In this document: positions 24,206 to 31,419 of the stretch, piece by piece
Position numbering within the stretch: the stretch's first letter is position 1
How the letters are laid out: each line of letters opens with the position of its first letter
Source of the DNA: DASXHD01 sp038239005
Lineage (GTDB): Bacteria > Myxococcota_A > Polyangia > Polyangiales > Polyangiaceae
DNA: 64,000 nt
Direction of reading: 5' to 3'
NCBI GenBank assembly: GCA_038239005.1
Contig: JBBSFE010000004.1
Location: 62,001 to 126,000, forward strand
Program-made: the position numbers and the translations under genes
Notes under the pieces: generated by a model
Told to the model about the DNA's origin: nothing
The model's database searches: none
Seen by the model: the letters and a program-made list of their open reading frames with translations, nothing else

Positions 24206-25330
24206 TCACATCGAGATTCGGAAGAGCTGCTGGCCCATCAGGAGAACGTCACCGTTCTCGACGTGCGTCTCTTCGCGGAGGCGAATGAATGTGCCGTTCG
24301 AGCTGCCGAGGTCGGTCAGCGTGACTTTGCCGCCTTCGCAGGCGATGTGACAGTGGAGGCCCGAAACGTAGCCGTCTTCGGGGAAGAGGACGTCGCCGCG
24401 CTCGCGACCGATGTGGATGCCGCTTTCGGGGATCGGGAAGGCGTTGCCCGTGGTCTCGCGGCCGATGACGAGAGCGATGCGACCGATGTAGCCCTTGCTC
24501 GGCGCGCCGAGGCGTTCGACGCCGTCGGGTGAAGGCGGGAGCGCGTCGATCGATTCGTATTTCACGATCTCTTGGCCGATACGGAAGACATCAGCGGGCC
24601 CGAGCGGAACGGGGACGTCGCGTGCGAGCTTGCGATAGACGCCGTTCAGCGAGCCTTGATCTTCGATGCTCAGCTTGCCGGGGCCGCGCGCGCGGAAGAT
24701 GGCGTGCTTCGGCGAGAGGTAGCTGTCGCCCGCGAAGATGCCGCCCGTGTCGCGACCGACGGCGAACTCGGGCTGCGACGGAAGCGTGTACGTGCCGGCT
24801 TCGGTGCCGTCGGCGCGGAGCGCTGTGAGAATGATCGAACCCGATGGGGGTGCGCCGCCCGTAGCGCCGGGTGCGGCCGTCGAGAGCGGCTTCGGTGCGC
24901 CGGCCTCACCGAGGCGGAACCCGCATGCGCCGCAGAACGTGTTGCTCGGTTGATTGACGTGCGCGCACTGCGGACAAATCACCGTGCCTGATGCAGCAGC
25001 CGACGCAGGCGCCGCGGCAGCCGATGCGGGCGCCGCAGCAGCAGCGGATGCCGGCGCAGGCGCAGCGGCGGGTGCGGCGGGTGCGGCCGAAGGAACGCGC
25101 GCCACGATGGGCGCGGTCTGCTGCACGGGTGGAGGTGCGGCCTCGATCGGACGACCCGCGGCGGGCGGTTGAAGCGCAACGGCCGGCGCCGGCACGGGCT
25201 TGAGCCCCTGCGGCGGCGTACGCGGCGAGAACGGCTTCGGCGCGGCGTCGCGTGGAAGCTCAGCTCCGCATCCTAGGCAGAACTTGTAGTGGTCCTGATT
25301 TTCTTTGCTGCACTTCGGGCACGTGATCAC
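24206..25330 (-). CDS. Double zinc-ribbon, double FHA-domain protein
   Basis: The 374-residue protein has an N-terminal zinc ribbon (CPKCSKENQDHYKFCLGCG, residues 4-22), a Pro/Ala-rich linker, a second zinc ribbon near residue 118-137 (ICPQCAHVNQPSNTFCGACG), and two forkhead-associated domains. FHA1 contains FAVGRDTGGIFAGDSYLSPKHAIF and DQGSLNGVYRKL; FHA2 contains IHIGRERGDVLFPEDGYVSGLHCHI and TDLGSSNGTFIRL. FHA domains bind phosphothreonine peptides, so this is probably a soluble reader of Ser/Thr kinase signalling, and the window encodes such a kinase at 19081-20376. The linker shows repeated ASAAAAAP units. It precedes the Nudix gene on the same strand. Confidence 0.85.
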   Translation of the reverse strand: MITCPKCSKENQDHYKFCLGCGAELPRDAAPKPFSPRTPPQGLKPVPAPAVALQPPAAGRPIEAAPPPVQQTAPIVARVPSAAPAAPAAAPAPASAAAAAPASAAAAPASAAASGTVICPQCAHVNQPSNTFCGACGFRLGEAGAPKPLSTAAPGATGGAPPSGSIILTALRADGTEAGTYTLPSQPEFAVGRDTGGIFAGDSYLSPKHAIFRARGPGKLSIEDQGSLNGVYRKLARDVPVPLGPADVFRIGQEIVKYESIDALPPSPDGVERLGAPSKGYIGRIALVIGRETTGNAFPIPESGIHIGRERGDVLFPEDGYVSGLHCHIACEGGKVTLTDLGSSNGTFIRLREETHVENGDVLLMGQQLFRISM

Positions 25331-25407
25331 ATCAGCCTCTTCATGTCCGCGGAGCTACGGAGTATCAACAGGTCGCAAAGCCGGTCAAGCCGAGCCAGGA
25401 GGATTCT

Positions 25408-25983
25408 ATGCCGCAAGCCACGTTTCCGCCGATTCAGGTTACTGGGTCAGGCCAACTTTACGCGCGTTTCGTCACGTCGATGGGGAACATCGTCATCAAG
25501 CTCGAAGAAGAGCGTGCCCCCAACACCGTGAAGAATTTCGTGGGTCTCGCCACCGGAACCCAGGAATGGACCGATCCGAGCACGCGAGAGGCCAAACAAG
25601 GCGTTCCTCTCTACAACGGAACCATCTTTCACCGTGTCATTCCGGACTTCATGATTCAAGGTGGCGACCCGGCTGGCACCGGCCGAGGTAACCCCGGGTA
25701 CCGTTTTGCGGACGAATTTCACCCCGAGCTGCGCCATAGCGGCCCTGGGATCTTGTCAATGGCCAACTCGGGCCCCGCCTCGAACGGCTGCCAGTTCTTC
25801 ATCACCGAGCGCGCAACGCGGCACCTCGACGACAAGCACTCGGTGTTTGGAAGCGTGGTTGCCGGCGGCGAGCTCGTTGCAAAGATCGCGCGCGTGTCGA
25901 AGGGCCCCGGCGATCGGCCAACCCCGGACGTCGTCCTCGAGCGCGTCGAAGTGTTTCGCAGCCCAACGCCTCCGGCAGCTTGA
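25408..25983 (+). CDS. Cyclophilin-type peptidyl-prolyl cis-trans isomerase
   Basis: The 191-residue protein is a bacterial cyclophilin. The core motifs are TSMGNIVIKLEEERAPNTVKNFVGLATG, FHRVIPDFMIQGGDPAGTGRGNPGYRF with the catalytic Arg, GILSMANSGPASNGCQFFIT with the Gln/Phe active-site residues, and HLDDKHSVFGSVVAGGELV. There is no signal peptide, so it acts in the cytoplasm as a folding catalyst. AGGAGG at 25397-25402 sits five bases before the ATG. Its stop overlaps the TTG start of the acetyltransferase gene (TTGA). A second, exported cyclophilin domain is encoded at 38110-40734. Confidence 0.92.
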   Translation: MPQATFPPIQVTGSGQLYARFVTSMGNIVIKLEEERAPNTVKNFVGLATGTQEWTDPSTREAKQGVPLYNGTIFHRVIPDFMIQGGDPAGTGRGNPGYRFADEFHPELRHSGPGILSMANSGPASNGCQFFITERATRHLDDKHSVFGSVVAGGELVAKIARVSKGPGDRPTPDVVLERVEVFRSPTPPAA

Positions 25984-26564
25984 GCGACGACGCTCCGCTT
26001 CGGGCGGTGCGCTTCGAAGGTGAACGCGTCATCGTGCGGTCGTGTGCGGAGGGTGACGCGCTCGCGTACCTTTCGTACTTCGACCGCAACCGCGCGCACC
26101 TCGAACCGTGGGAGCCCGCGCACGACGCCACGTTCTACACGGAGACGTACTGGCAAGAGCGCATGCGCTCGAACATCGCAGACCGCGCACGCGGCACGAA
26201 CGACCGCATGGTGATTTTCGAAAAGCCCGACGAGACCGTGATCGCCGGAATGATCTCGCTCATGAGCGTGATGGCACGCGCCCCCGTGTGGAACGCGCGC
26301 ATCGGTTACTCGCTCGACCGCACGAAAGAAGGCCGCGGCTTGATGAGCGAAGCGCTAGCGCTCATCGTGCGATACGCGTTCGAGGATCTCAACTTGAAGC
26401 GCTTGCTCGCGGGTTTCGTCCCCTACAACTCACGCAGCGCGAGCGTGCTCGAACGCGCCGGCTTCGTACGCGACTGCTACCTCCGCGAATATCTTTACGT
26501 CGGCGGCGCGTGGCAAGACCACGTGGACACGAGCCTGGTGAACCCGCACTGGCGGGTTCCTTGA
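25980..26564 (+). CDS. GNAT acetyltransferase, RimJ/RimL-like
   Basis: The 194-residue protein matches the RimJ/RimL branch of N-acetyltransferases: VRFEGERVIVRSCAEGDALAYLSYF, the DETVIAGMISLMSV strand, ARIGYSLDRTKEGRGLMSEALALIVRYAF carrying the acetyl-CoA loop (variant R-G-L-M), LNLKRLLAGFVPYNSRSASVLERAGFVRDCYLREYL at the end. These enzymes acetylate the N-termini of ribosomal proteins or small molecules. The TTG start at 25980 overlaps the cyclophilin stop, so translation is coupled. A region without genes (26565-26815) follows and holds a short duplication. Confidence 0.85.
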   Translation: MSDDAPLRAVRFEGERVIVRSCAEGDALAYLSYFDRNRAHLEPWEPAHDATFYTETYWQERMRSNIADRARGTNDRMVIFEKPDETVIAGMISLMSVMARAPVWNARIGYSLDRTKEGRGLMSEALALIVRYAFEDLNLKRLLAGFVPYNSRSASVLERAGFVRDCYLREYLYVGGAWQDHVDTSLVNPHWRVP

Positions 26565-26726
26565 GCACGCGTTGAGAGCACGCGTCGAGTCGTGCTCGCC
26601 CGTGCAGTTTCGCGCCCGCAGCGTGTAGATATGTCTGCGTCGATTTGCCAGTGAGCGCCAGAACGCATTTCGTAACCATCATGCTCGCAAGCGGCAGCGC
26701 GACGCTCGTCAAGAACCCACCCATCC

Positions 26727-26778
26727 GCGATCCGATCCCAGCCAAATTCCCTGCGATCCGATCCCAGCCAAATTCCCT
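26727..26778 (+). repeat. 26-base direct duplication
   Basis: Two perfect 26-base copies lie head to tail (26727-26752 and 26753-26778), each containing GATCCCAGCCAAATTCCCTG, with four bases of a third. They are in the 251-base gap between the acetyltransferase and the Pro/Cys-rich lipoprotein. The rest of the gap shows nothing recognisable. Confidence 0.85.
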
Positions 26779-26815
26779 GCGACCGTTTCACGGAGCGTGA
26801 CCAAGCGCTAGATCA

Positions 26816-27655
26816 CTAGCCTCCGCAGAATACGGCGGCGAGCGCAACGAACGAAGACTTGCTCGGTTTGCCCTCGCACATCGTGACGCCCGCATCGTCC
26901 CAATCGCACTCGGCGTCGAGGTACGGCCGGCAGTCGGTCGCGGCGGCTTGTTGAACACATGTCACGTACGCTGCCGCTCCGCCATTCGATGTGACCGGGC
27001 ACACCGCGTCGCATGCGAACGCTTCGCAGCCTTGCTCGTCGCTGATCTTTTGCGCACAGCTCGAGGCCGTCCCGTCACCCTGCGCGACTGCGACGCAGCC
27101 GGCGACGTTGAGCTTCACGTGATCCGCGCTGACGACAACCGGACCCCACATTGCGTCGCTTGCCTTGGAGACAAGACACGTCGTGCACGATCCTGCGCTC
27201 GCTTCGAAGGCGGAGCACGCACCGCTCGCCAAGCCGGACGTGATGCACGCGTCGAAGAAATCGCCGAGCTCATTCGACGTGCACGCGCTCGCCGCGGGGT
27301 TTGGCGGCGTCATGGGCAGAGCGCTGTATGACGCAACACTCACGGGCGCACACGGCACACCCGCTTCGGGAGGCGGAGGCGGCGGTGGCGGGCCGCATGC
27401 GCTGGGGCCCGATGGAAGCGTCCATACAAAACAAGAATTTGCGTCCCGCACCAGGGTCCAACCGGGTCCCTCGGGATTTGGGATCTCGCATGTGAGGTTT
27501 GGGCAATTCGAATCCGCTGCCACCGACCCGCCAAGCGCCATGCAGCACTCGGGCTTCGGCGACGGCGCGCAACACTTGAGTGGTGGCGGTGGTGGCGGTG
27601 GATCTTGGTTACATGCCAACAAGATCACGCCGAGCGCGAAGCCTCGACGATTCAT
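26816..27655 (-). CDS. Pro/Cys-rich lipoprotein
   Basis: The 279-residue protein starts MNRRGFALGVILLACNQD, a lipoprotein signal with Cys15, followed by a run of seven prolines and a Cys-rich segment (CCAPSPKPECCMALGG). A second Pro run (about residue 91-98) precedes a domain with about twelve cysteines spread over 170 residues (FFDACITSGLASGACSAFEASAGSCTTC; CAQKISDEQGCEAFACDAVC). The pattern resembles other secreted Cys-rich proteins of Polyangia. The ATG at 27655 overlaps the stop of the upstream lipoprotein gene (ATGA), so the two are coupled. No enzyme motif is visible; surface or periplasmic location is inferred. Confidence 0.72.
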   Translation of the reverse strand: MNRRGFALGVILLACNQDPPPPPPPLKCCAPSPKPECCMALGGSVAADSNCPNLTCEIPNPEGPGWTLVRDANSCFVWTLPSGPSACGPPPPPPPPEAGVPCAPVSVASYSALPMTPPNPAASACTSNELGDFFDACITSGLASGACSAFEASAGSCTTCLVSKASDAMWGPVVVSADHVKLNVAGCVAVAQGDGTASSCAQKISDEQGCEAFACDAVCPVTSNGGAAAYVTCVQQAAATDCRPYLDAECDWDDAGVTMCEGKPSKSSFVALAAVFCGG

Positions 27656-28965
27656 GGCAAGACAGCTCGCCAAAGTGCGCCTGGTGTCGTGCCCTGACCA
27701 CGTGTCGTGTAGTAGACGTACGTTGCGTCCATCGCGACGTCAGAGACATGAAGCACGCCGCTAACGATCTCGGTGACGATCGCGAGCGGGAGATCGACGT
27801 AGTAGAGGGTGCCGTCGGTCGCGACGATCGCGGATCCGTTTCCGGTAGTCGCGAGGATGCGCGCGAAGCCGGTCGAGATCGACGAAGGCGTTCCGGTCAA
27901 ACCAATGATGGAATCGAAAACCGGCGGCGGCCCGGCTTCCGCGTCGACCGTGTCGGCGTCTGCATCGTCTGCATCGTCTGCATCGGCACTCGCATCGCTC
28001 GCAGCGTTTGCATCGTCGGACGCGTCGCTCGCGTCTGCGGTCCCACCCGCGTCAAAGCTCAACGCCCCATGAAGCGTGGCGTATGCGCCGCCGGCGCCGG
28101 CGAAGAGCGATGTCACCTGACTCGCATCGATATCGATCGCGTGTGGCGGACCCGCATCCGCCGCCACCGGGAAGAATTGCACCGTGCCCTGCCATAGCGC
28201 GTAGTCGCCATCGTAGCTGAGCGCGAACGCTTTGTAGCCCTCGCTTTCGTTGGCCGGCATCACGATCACGGGTGCGCTCGGAGCGGTCGCGTCGAGATCG
28301 ACAATCGAATATGCGAGTTGTGAGCTGGGGCCGAAGCCGCTCCGCGCGATCCAGTAGACATGCGACGCACGAACGTCGATGCCGCGTCCGGGGTCGACCG
28401 CTATCGCAAGCGGCGCTGCAGCGTCATGACCGAAGCTCAGCGACCAAACGTTTCCGTTGGGTCCTCCGTCGGAGTCCGACAACGTTGCCCAGTAGACGCT
28501 CGACGTATCGCATGCGAGCCCTCCGCTTGGCATGCCGGACGACTGCAACACGGTCGACGCGCCCACGCCGTTCCAAACGTGGAGCTCATCATCGTCGAAG
28601 TAGTAGATGTCGCCGCACGCGGCGAGACCGCGCGGAGCTCCCGAGAGTGTCGTCAAAAGCTCGGGCTTGGTTGACGCTGCGTCCTTCGAGCCGCCATCTT
28701 TCGTGCAAAGGCTCGAGGGCGTTTCACAGCCGTTGCTCGGGTTGCCATCACAGTCGGACCAGCCGAAGTCACACACGACCGCGCAACCTCCAAACCAGCC
28801 CGACTCTTGCCCCGTGCTGTGTGTTCCAGGGATCGCCGCCATCGAGCAATCCGTCGGGGTCTCAGCGAACGAACAGTCGGCAGCACCGAAACCGCAGCTG
28901 CTACCACACGAGCAGCGCGTCACGAGGAGCAAGAGTAAAGCTGGCCATCTCCGAGCGCGCGCCAT
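27652..28965 (-). CDS. Lipoprotein with a predicted beta-propeller and an Asp/Ala-rich insert
   Basis: The 437-residue protein has a lipoprotein-like signal (MARARRWPALLLLLVTRCSC, Cys18 or Cys20), an early Cys-rich part (residues 18-87) with a WSDCDGNPSNGCET segment common in myxobacterial surface proteins, and then repeated strands of the form GDIYYFDDDELHVW, SSVYWATLSDSDG, SHVYWIARSG, DYALWQGTVQFF, GTLYYVDLPLA and TYVYYTTRGQG. The repeated bulky pairs YYF, YWA and YWI at about 40-residue spacing fit a beta-propeller. An insertion of about 40 residues made only of Asp, Ala, Ser and Asn (DASDASDDANAASDASADAD) interrupts it near residue 315. It is coupled to the Pro/Cys-rich lipoprotein. Confidence 0.7.
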   Translation of the reverse strand: MARARRWPALLLLLVTRCSCGSSCGFGAADCSFAETPTDCSMAAIPGTHSTGQESGWFGGCAVVCDFGWSDCDGNPSNGCETPSSLCTKDGGSKDAASTKPELLTTLSGAPRGLAACGDIYYFDDDELHVWNGVGASTVLQSSGMPSGGLACDTSSVYWATLSDSDGGPNGNVWSLSFGHDAAAPLAIAVDPGRGIDVRASHVYWIARSGFGPSSQLAYSIVDLDATAPSAPVIVMPANESEGYKAFALSYDGDYALWQGTVQFFPVAADAGPPHAIDIDASQVTSLFAGAGGAYATLHGALSFDAGGTADASDASDDANAASDASADADDADDADADTVDAEAGPPPVFDSIIGLTGTPSSISTGFARILATTGNGSAIVATDGTLYYVDLPLAIVTEIVSGVLHVSDVAMDATYVYYTTRGQGTTPGALWRAVLP

Positions 28966-29097
28966 GGGCGCGACTCAGCAATCGGCGCGCCAACGCGCAT
29001 TCCCGCGGAATCAGGCATACAGCTGCAGGTTCAGAAAAACCTGAGCCGCGACACGTCTGCCAGTGTGCGCGTAGATGTGAGAACGCGCTGCTGACGC

Positions 29098-29586
29098 TCA
29101 CGCGTTCGCGCCTCGCCATTCGTTCATTGCCGGCGGCATTGGTGGGCCCCAAGGGCTGCAATAGCTGGTCTTCACGACCCCACAACATCGATAGAGCGTG
29201 GGGTCGGGCCACGAGCCATCTGTCCACAAAGATGAGGTAGCGGATAGTGCGTGACAACAACTCACCTGCGTCACATCACCCGCGTCGAGCGTGCCCGCAT
29301 CTGCCGCCGCGCCGATCGTGTCGATGCAGCATTGAATGAGCTCGTCGGTGATGTTCGCGTCGGCTTCGACTACGCCGGTGCACACGCCCGATTCGTACGA
29401 AGCGTCGAAGCTCGCTTCGGCCAGAGCGTCGTCGGTTGTCGCGTCCGGCACGGCTTGCTCGTCGATCACTTTGCCTCCGCACCCAATCGCGAGTGACCCG
29501 AACGCGAGCTTCGCCGCGTATTGAAGCGCCTTCCGTCGAACGTGTGGCTCCACGTGATGAGCGTAGCAGTTGTTCCAACGTTTCAT
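29098..29586 (-). CDS. Small Cys-containing lipoprotein, possible Tat substrate
   Basis: The 162-residue protein has an unusual N-terminus: MKRWNNCYAHHVEPHVRRK, then a hydrophobic stretch ending in LAIGC, a lipobox with Cys near residue 36. The twin-Arg pair in VRRKALQYAAKL resembles a Tat signal, though the expected Phe/Leu at +2 after the Arg pair is only partly met. The mature part is acidic and has eight cysteines including CC pairs (QCCIDT, SCCHAL, RCCGVV). The start at 29586 overlaps the aat stop (ATGA). It is probably translated with aat, an odd pairing of an exported protein and a cytoplasmic enzyme. Function is unknown. Confidence 0.62.
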   Translation of the reverse strand: MKRWNNCYAHHVEPHVRRKALQYAAKLAFGSLAIGCGGKVIDEQAVPDATTDDALAEASFDASYESGVCTGVVEADANITDELIQCCIDTIGAAADAGTLDAGDVTQVSCCHALSATSSLWTDGSWPDPTLYRCCGVVKTSYCSPWGPPMPPAMNEWRGANA

Positions 29587-30263
29587 GGCCCGATCGGTTT
29601 GATCGGCGCGGTCGCGATGGCCGTTGCGAGCGTGTCCAGGTACGCCGCGCGTTTCACTTCGATGCAACCTAGCGACTCCAAGTGCGGGTTCATGACTTGA
29701 GCGTCGAAGATCATGTAGCCGCCGTCACGCAGGCGTTCCACGAGCGTCGCGAATGCGATTTTCGAGGCGTCGGTTTTGGTGTGGAACATCGACTCGGCTG
29801 CGAACGATGAGCCGATGGCGACGCCGTAGATTCCGCCAACGAGGGCCGGGCCGTCCCACACCTCGAGGCTGTGCGTCCAGCCGAGCACGTGCAGTTGCGT
29901 GTAAGATGCAATCATATCCGGCGTGATCCACGTGCCTTCTTTTCGGGCGCTTCCACACGCGAGCATCGTCTGGCGAAACGCCGTGTCGACCGTGATGCGA
30001 TAAGGGTGTTTGCGAAGCGTGCGGCGCAAGCTTCGGGACCAATCGAGCTTGTCGAGCGGCAGCAGCGTGCGTTTTTGAGGCGAGAACCAGCCGACGATTT
30101 CTTCGCCGTCTTCGTCCGTATGTGGCCACGGAAAAATCCCGCTGCGATACGCGCGCAAGATGGTGCCGGCGCGAAAGTCCGTCCCGACCGCGATGACATC
30201 GCGGCGCACGCGACGCGGATCGGGGAAGACAATTTCGGTTGGCGGCGGTTCGATAGGAGTCAT
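29583..30263 (-). CDS. aat: Leucyl/phenylalanyl-tRNA-protein transferase
   Basis: The 226-residue protein is Aat, which adds Leu or Phe from aminoacyl-tRNA to N-terminal Arg or Lys of proteins and feeds them to ClpS/ClpAP. Conserved segments are all present: AYRSGIFPWP, ENPWFSP-like VGWFSPQKR, RITVDTAFRQTMLAC, TWITPDMIASYTQLHVLGWTHSLEVW, LVGGIYGVAIGSSFAAESMFH, TDASKIAFATL and FDAQVMNPHLESLG. Length is normal. It lies 47 bases downstream of the RseP-like gene on the same strand and is coupled to a small lipoprotein gene. Confidence 0.93.
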   Translation of the reverse strand: MTPIEPPPTEIVFPDPRRVRRDVIAVGTDFRAGTILRAYRSGIFPWPHTDEDGEEIVGWFSPQKRTLLPLDKLDWSRSLRRTLRKHPYRITVDTAFRQTMLACGSARKEGTWITPDMIASYTQLHVLGWTHSLEVWDGPALVGGIYGVAIGSSFAAESMFHTKTDASKIAFATLVERLRDGGYMIFDAQVMNPHLESLGCIEVKRAAYLDTLATAIATAPIKPIGP

Positions 30264-30310
30264 GAGTGTGCGTGCGCGTCAGCGTCAGCGCACATGCTAC
30301 TCACAGCCGG

Positions 30311-31363
30311 TTAGTGCTTCGGCATCAAGTCGGTGACGGTGACGATCGCGATGAGCGCGAGCATCATCAAGAGACCGACGGCGTGGACGCGCGCTTCCAT
30401 TTTGCGGTCCGGCTTTCTGCGTGATGCGGCTTCGGCGCCCAGGAAAATCAGGCGGCCGCCGTCGAGCGCGGGGAATGGCAGCAAGTTGAAACCGCCGAGG
30501 TACGCGCTCAGCACACCGAGGATGAAGAGGTAATCGCCTGCGCCGTCTTTGGCGGCGGCGGCCATGTCTTTCGTGATGCCGACGGGGCCGCTCGCTTCGA
30601 CCTTGTCCTTCCGCATAATCATTCGCGTGAGGCCGACGACCAAACCGACGACGACCTGCGGAGGGCGCGTGATCGATTGCACGGCTGCGTCCTTCACGCC
30701 GAGATGCTCGATCTTCTTGATCGGGTGAATGAGGATGCGGCCTTCGTCTTTCGAGCCCTTGGCGTTCGGCGTGACCGAGAGGTGCATCGGTTGGCCGGCG
30801 CGCTCGATCTCGATGTCGATCGCATCACCGGGGTGTGCGCTCACGTTTTTTTGGAGGTCGCTCCAATCGTGAACGGCGCTGCCGTTGATGGACACGACCT
30901 TGTCGTTCTCGAGGAAGCCAGAGTGCGCCGCTGGGCCGTTCGGCGCGGGGACGATCTTCATGCTCGTTTCATCCGCCGTGGTCACGCCGACGACGAGCGC
31001 CGCGAAAAACAAAACCGACGCGAACAAATAATTCGCGAGCGGGCCCGCGGTGATGGTGACGACGCGCGCCCAGAGCGATGCGTTCGCGTAGCTGCCCTTG
31101 TCGTTGACGTCTTGGTCTTCGTACGGGTTCATCCCCGCGATTTGCACGTACGCGAGGAAGGGAATCACCGCGAGCTGGAACGTCGTCGGGCTGCCCTTCG
31201 GTTGTTTGTGCCAGAGGCGCGGGCCGAAACCGATCGAGAACTTGATGACGCGCATCCCGTAGCGGCGCGCCGCGAGGTAGTGGCCGCCCTCGTGCACGAT
31301 CATGAGGAGGGCCAGGCCGAGCGCGGCGACCACGTAGTAGGCAACGGTCATTGAGTTCAGCAT
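30311..31363 (-). CDS. RseP-like site-2 (intramembrane) metalloprotease
   Basis: The 350-residue protein is an M50/site-2 protease. The zinc motif HEGGH sits in the first membrane helix (residues 24-28, LALLMIVHEGGHYLAARRYG), a PDZ domain spans about 140-215 (GPAAHSGFLENDKVVSINGSAVHDW), and the third conserved segment GGFNLLPFPALDGGRL supplies the second metal-ligand Asp. Relatives cut anti-sigma factors or clear signal peptides within the membrane. The start is uncertain: ATG 31363 or ATG 31351; neither has a clear ribosome site, and the reading frame continues upstream into the region of the divergent TonB receptor gene. No anti-sigma gene is adjacent. aat follows on the same strand. Confidence 0.87.
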   Translation of the reverse strand: MLNSMTVAYYVVAALGLALLMIVHEGGHYLAARRYGMRVIKFSIGFGPRLWHKQPKGSPTTFQLAVIPFLAYVQIAGMNPYEDQDVNDKGSYANASLWARVVTITAGPLANYLFASVLFFAALVVGVTTADETSMKIVPAPNGPAAHSGFLENDKVVSINGSAVHDWSDLQKNVSAHPGDAIDIEIERAGQPMHLSVTPNAKGSKDEGRILIHPIKKIEHLGVKDAAVQSITRPPQVVVGLVVGLTRMIMRKDKVEASGPVGITKDMAAAAKDGAGDYLFILGVLSAYLGGFNLLPFPALDGGRLIFLGAEAASRRKPDRKMEARVHAVGLLMMLALIAIVTVTDLMPKH

Positions 31364-31419
31364 AACGTCGCGCGAGCGCGCGCGCACCTGCCTGGCTCTA
31401 CCGGTGGTAGAAGCGCACA

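Noticed and set aside
26495..26791. Minus-strand open frame of 98 codons in the gap after the acetyltransferase gene
   Set aside because: It runs through the 26-base duplication and into the acetyltransferase gene, with no family match or ribosome site.
31364..31419. Cobalamin riboswitch upstream of the BtuB-like receptor
   Set aside because: Only 56 bases separate the two divergent genes, too short for the element, and no B12-box-like sequence was seen.
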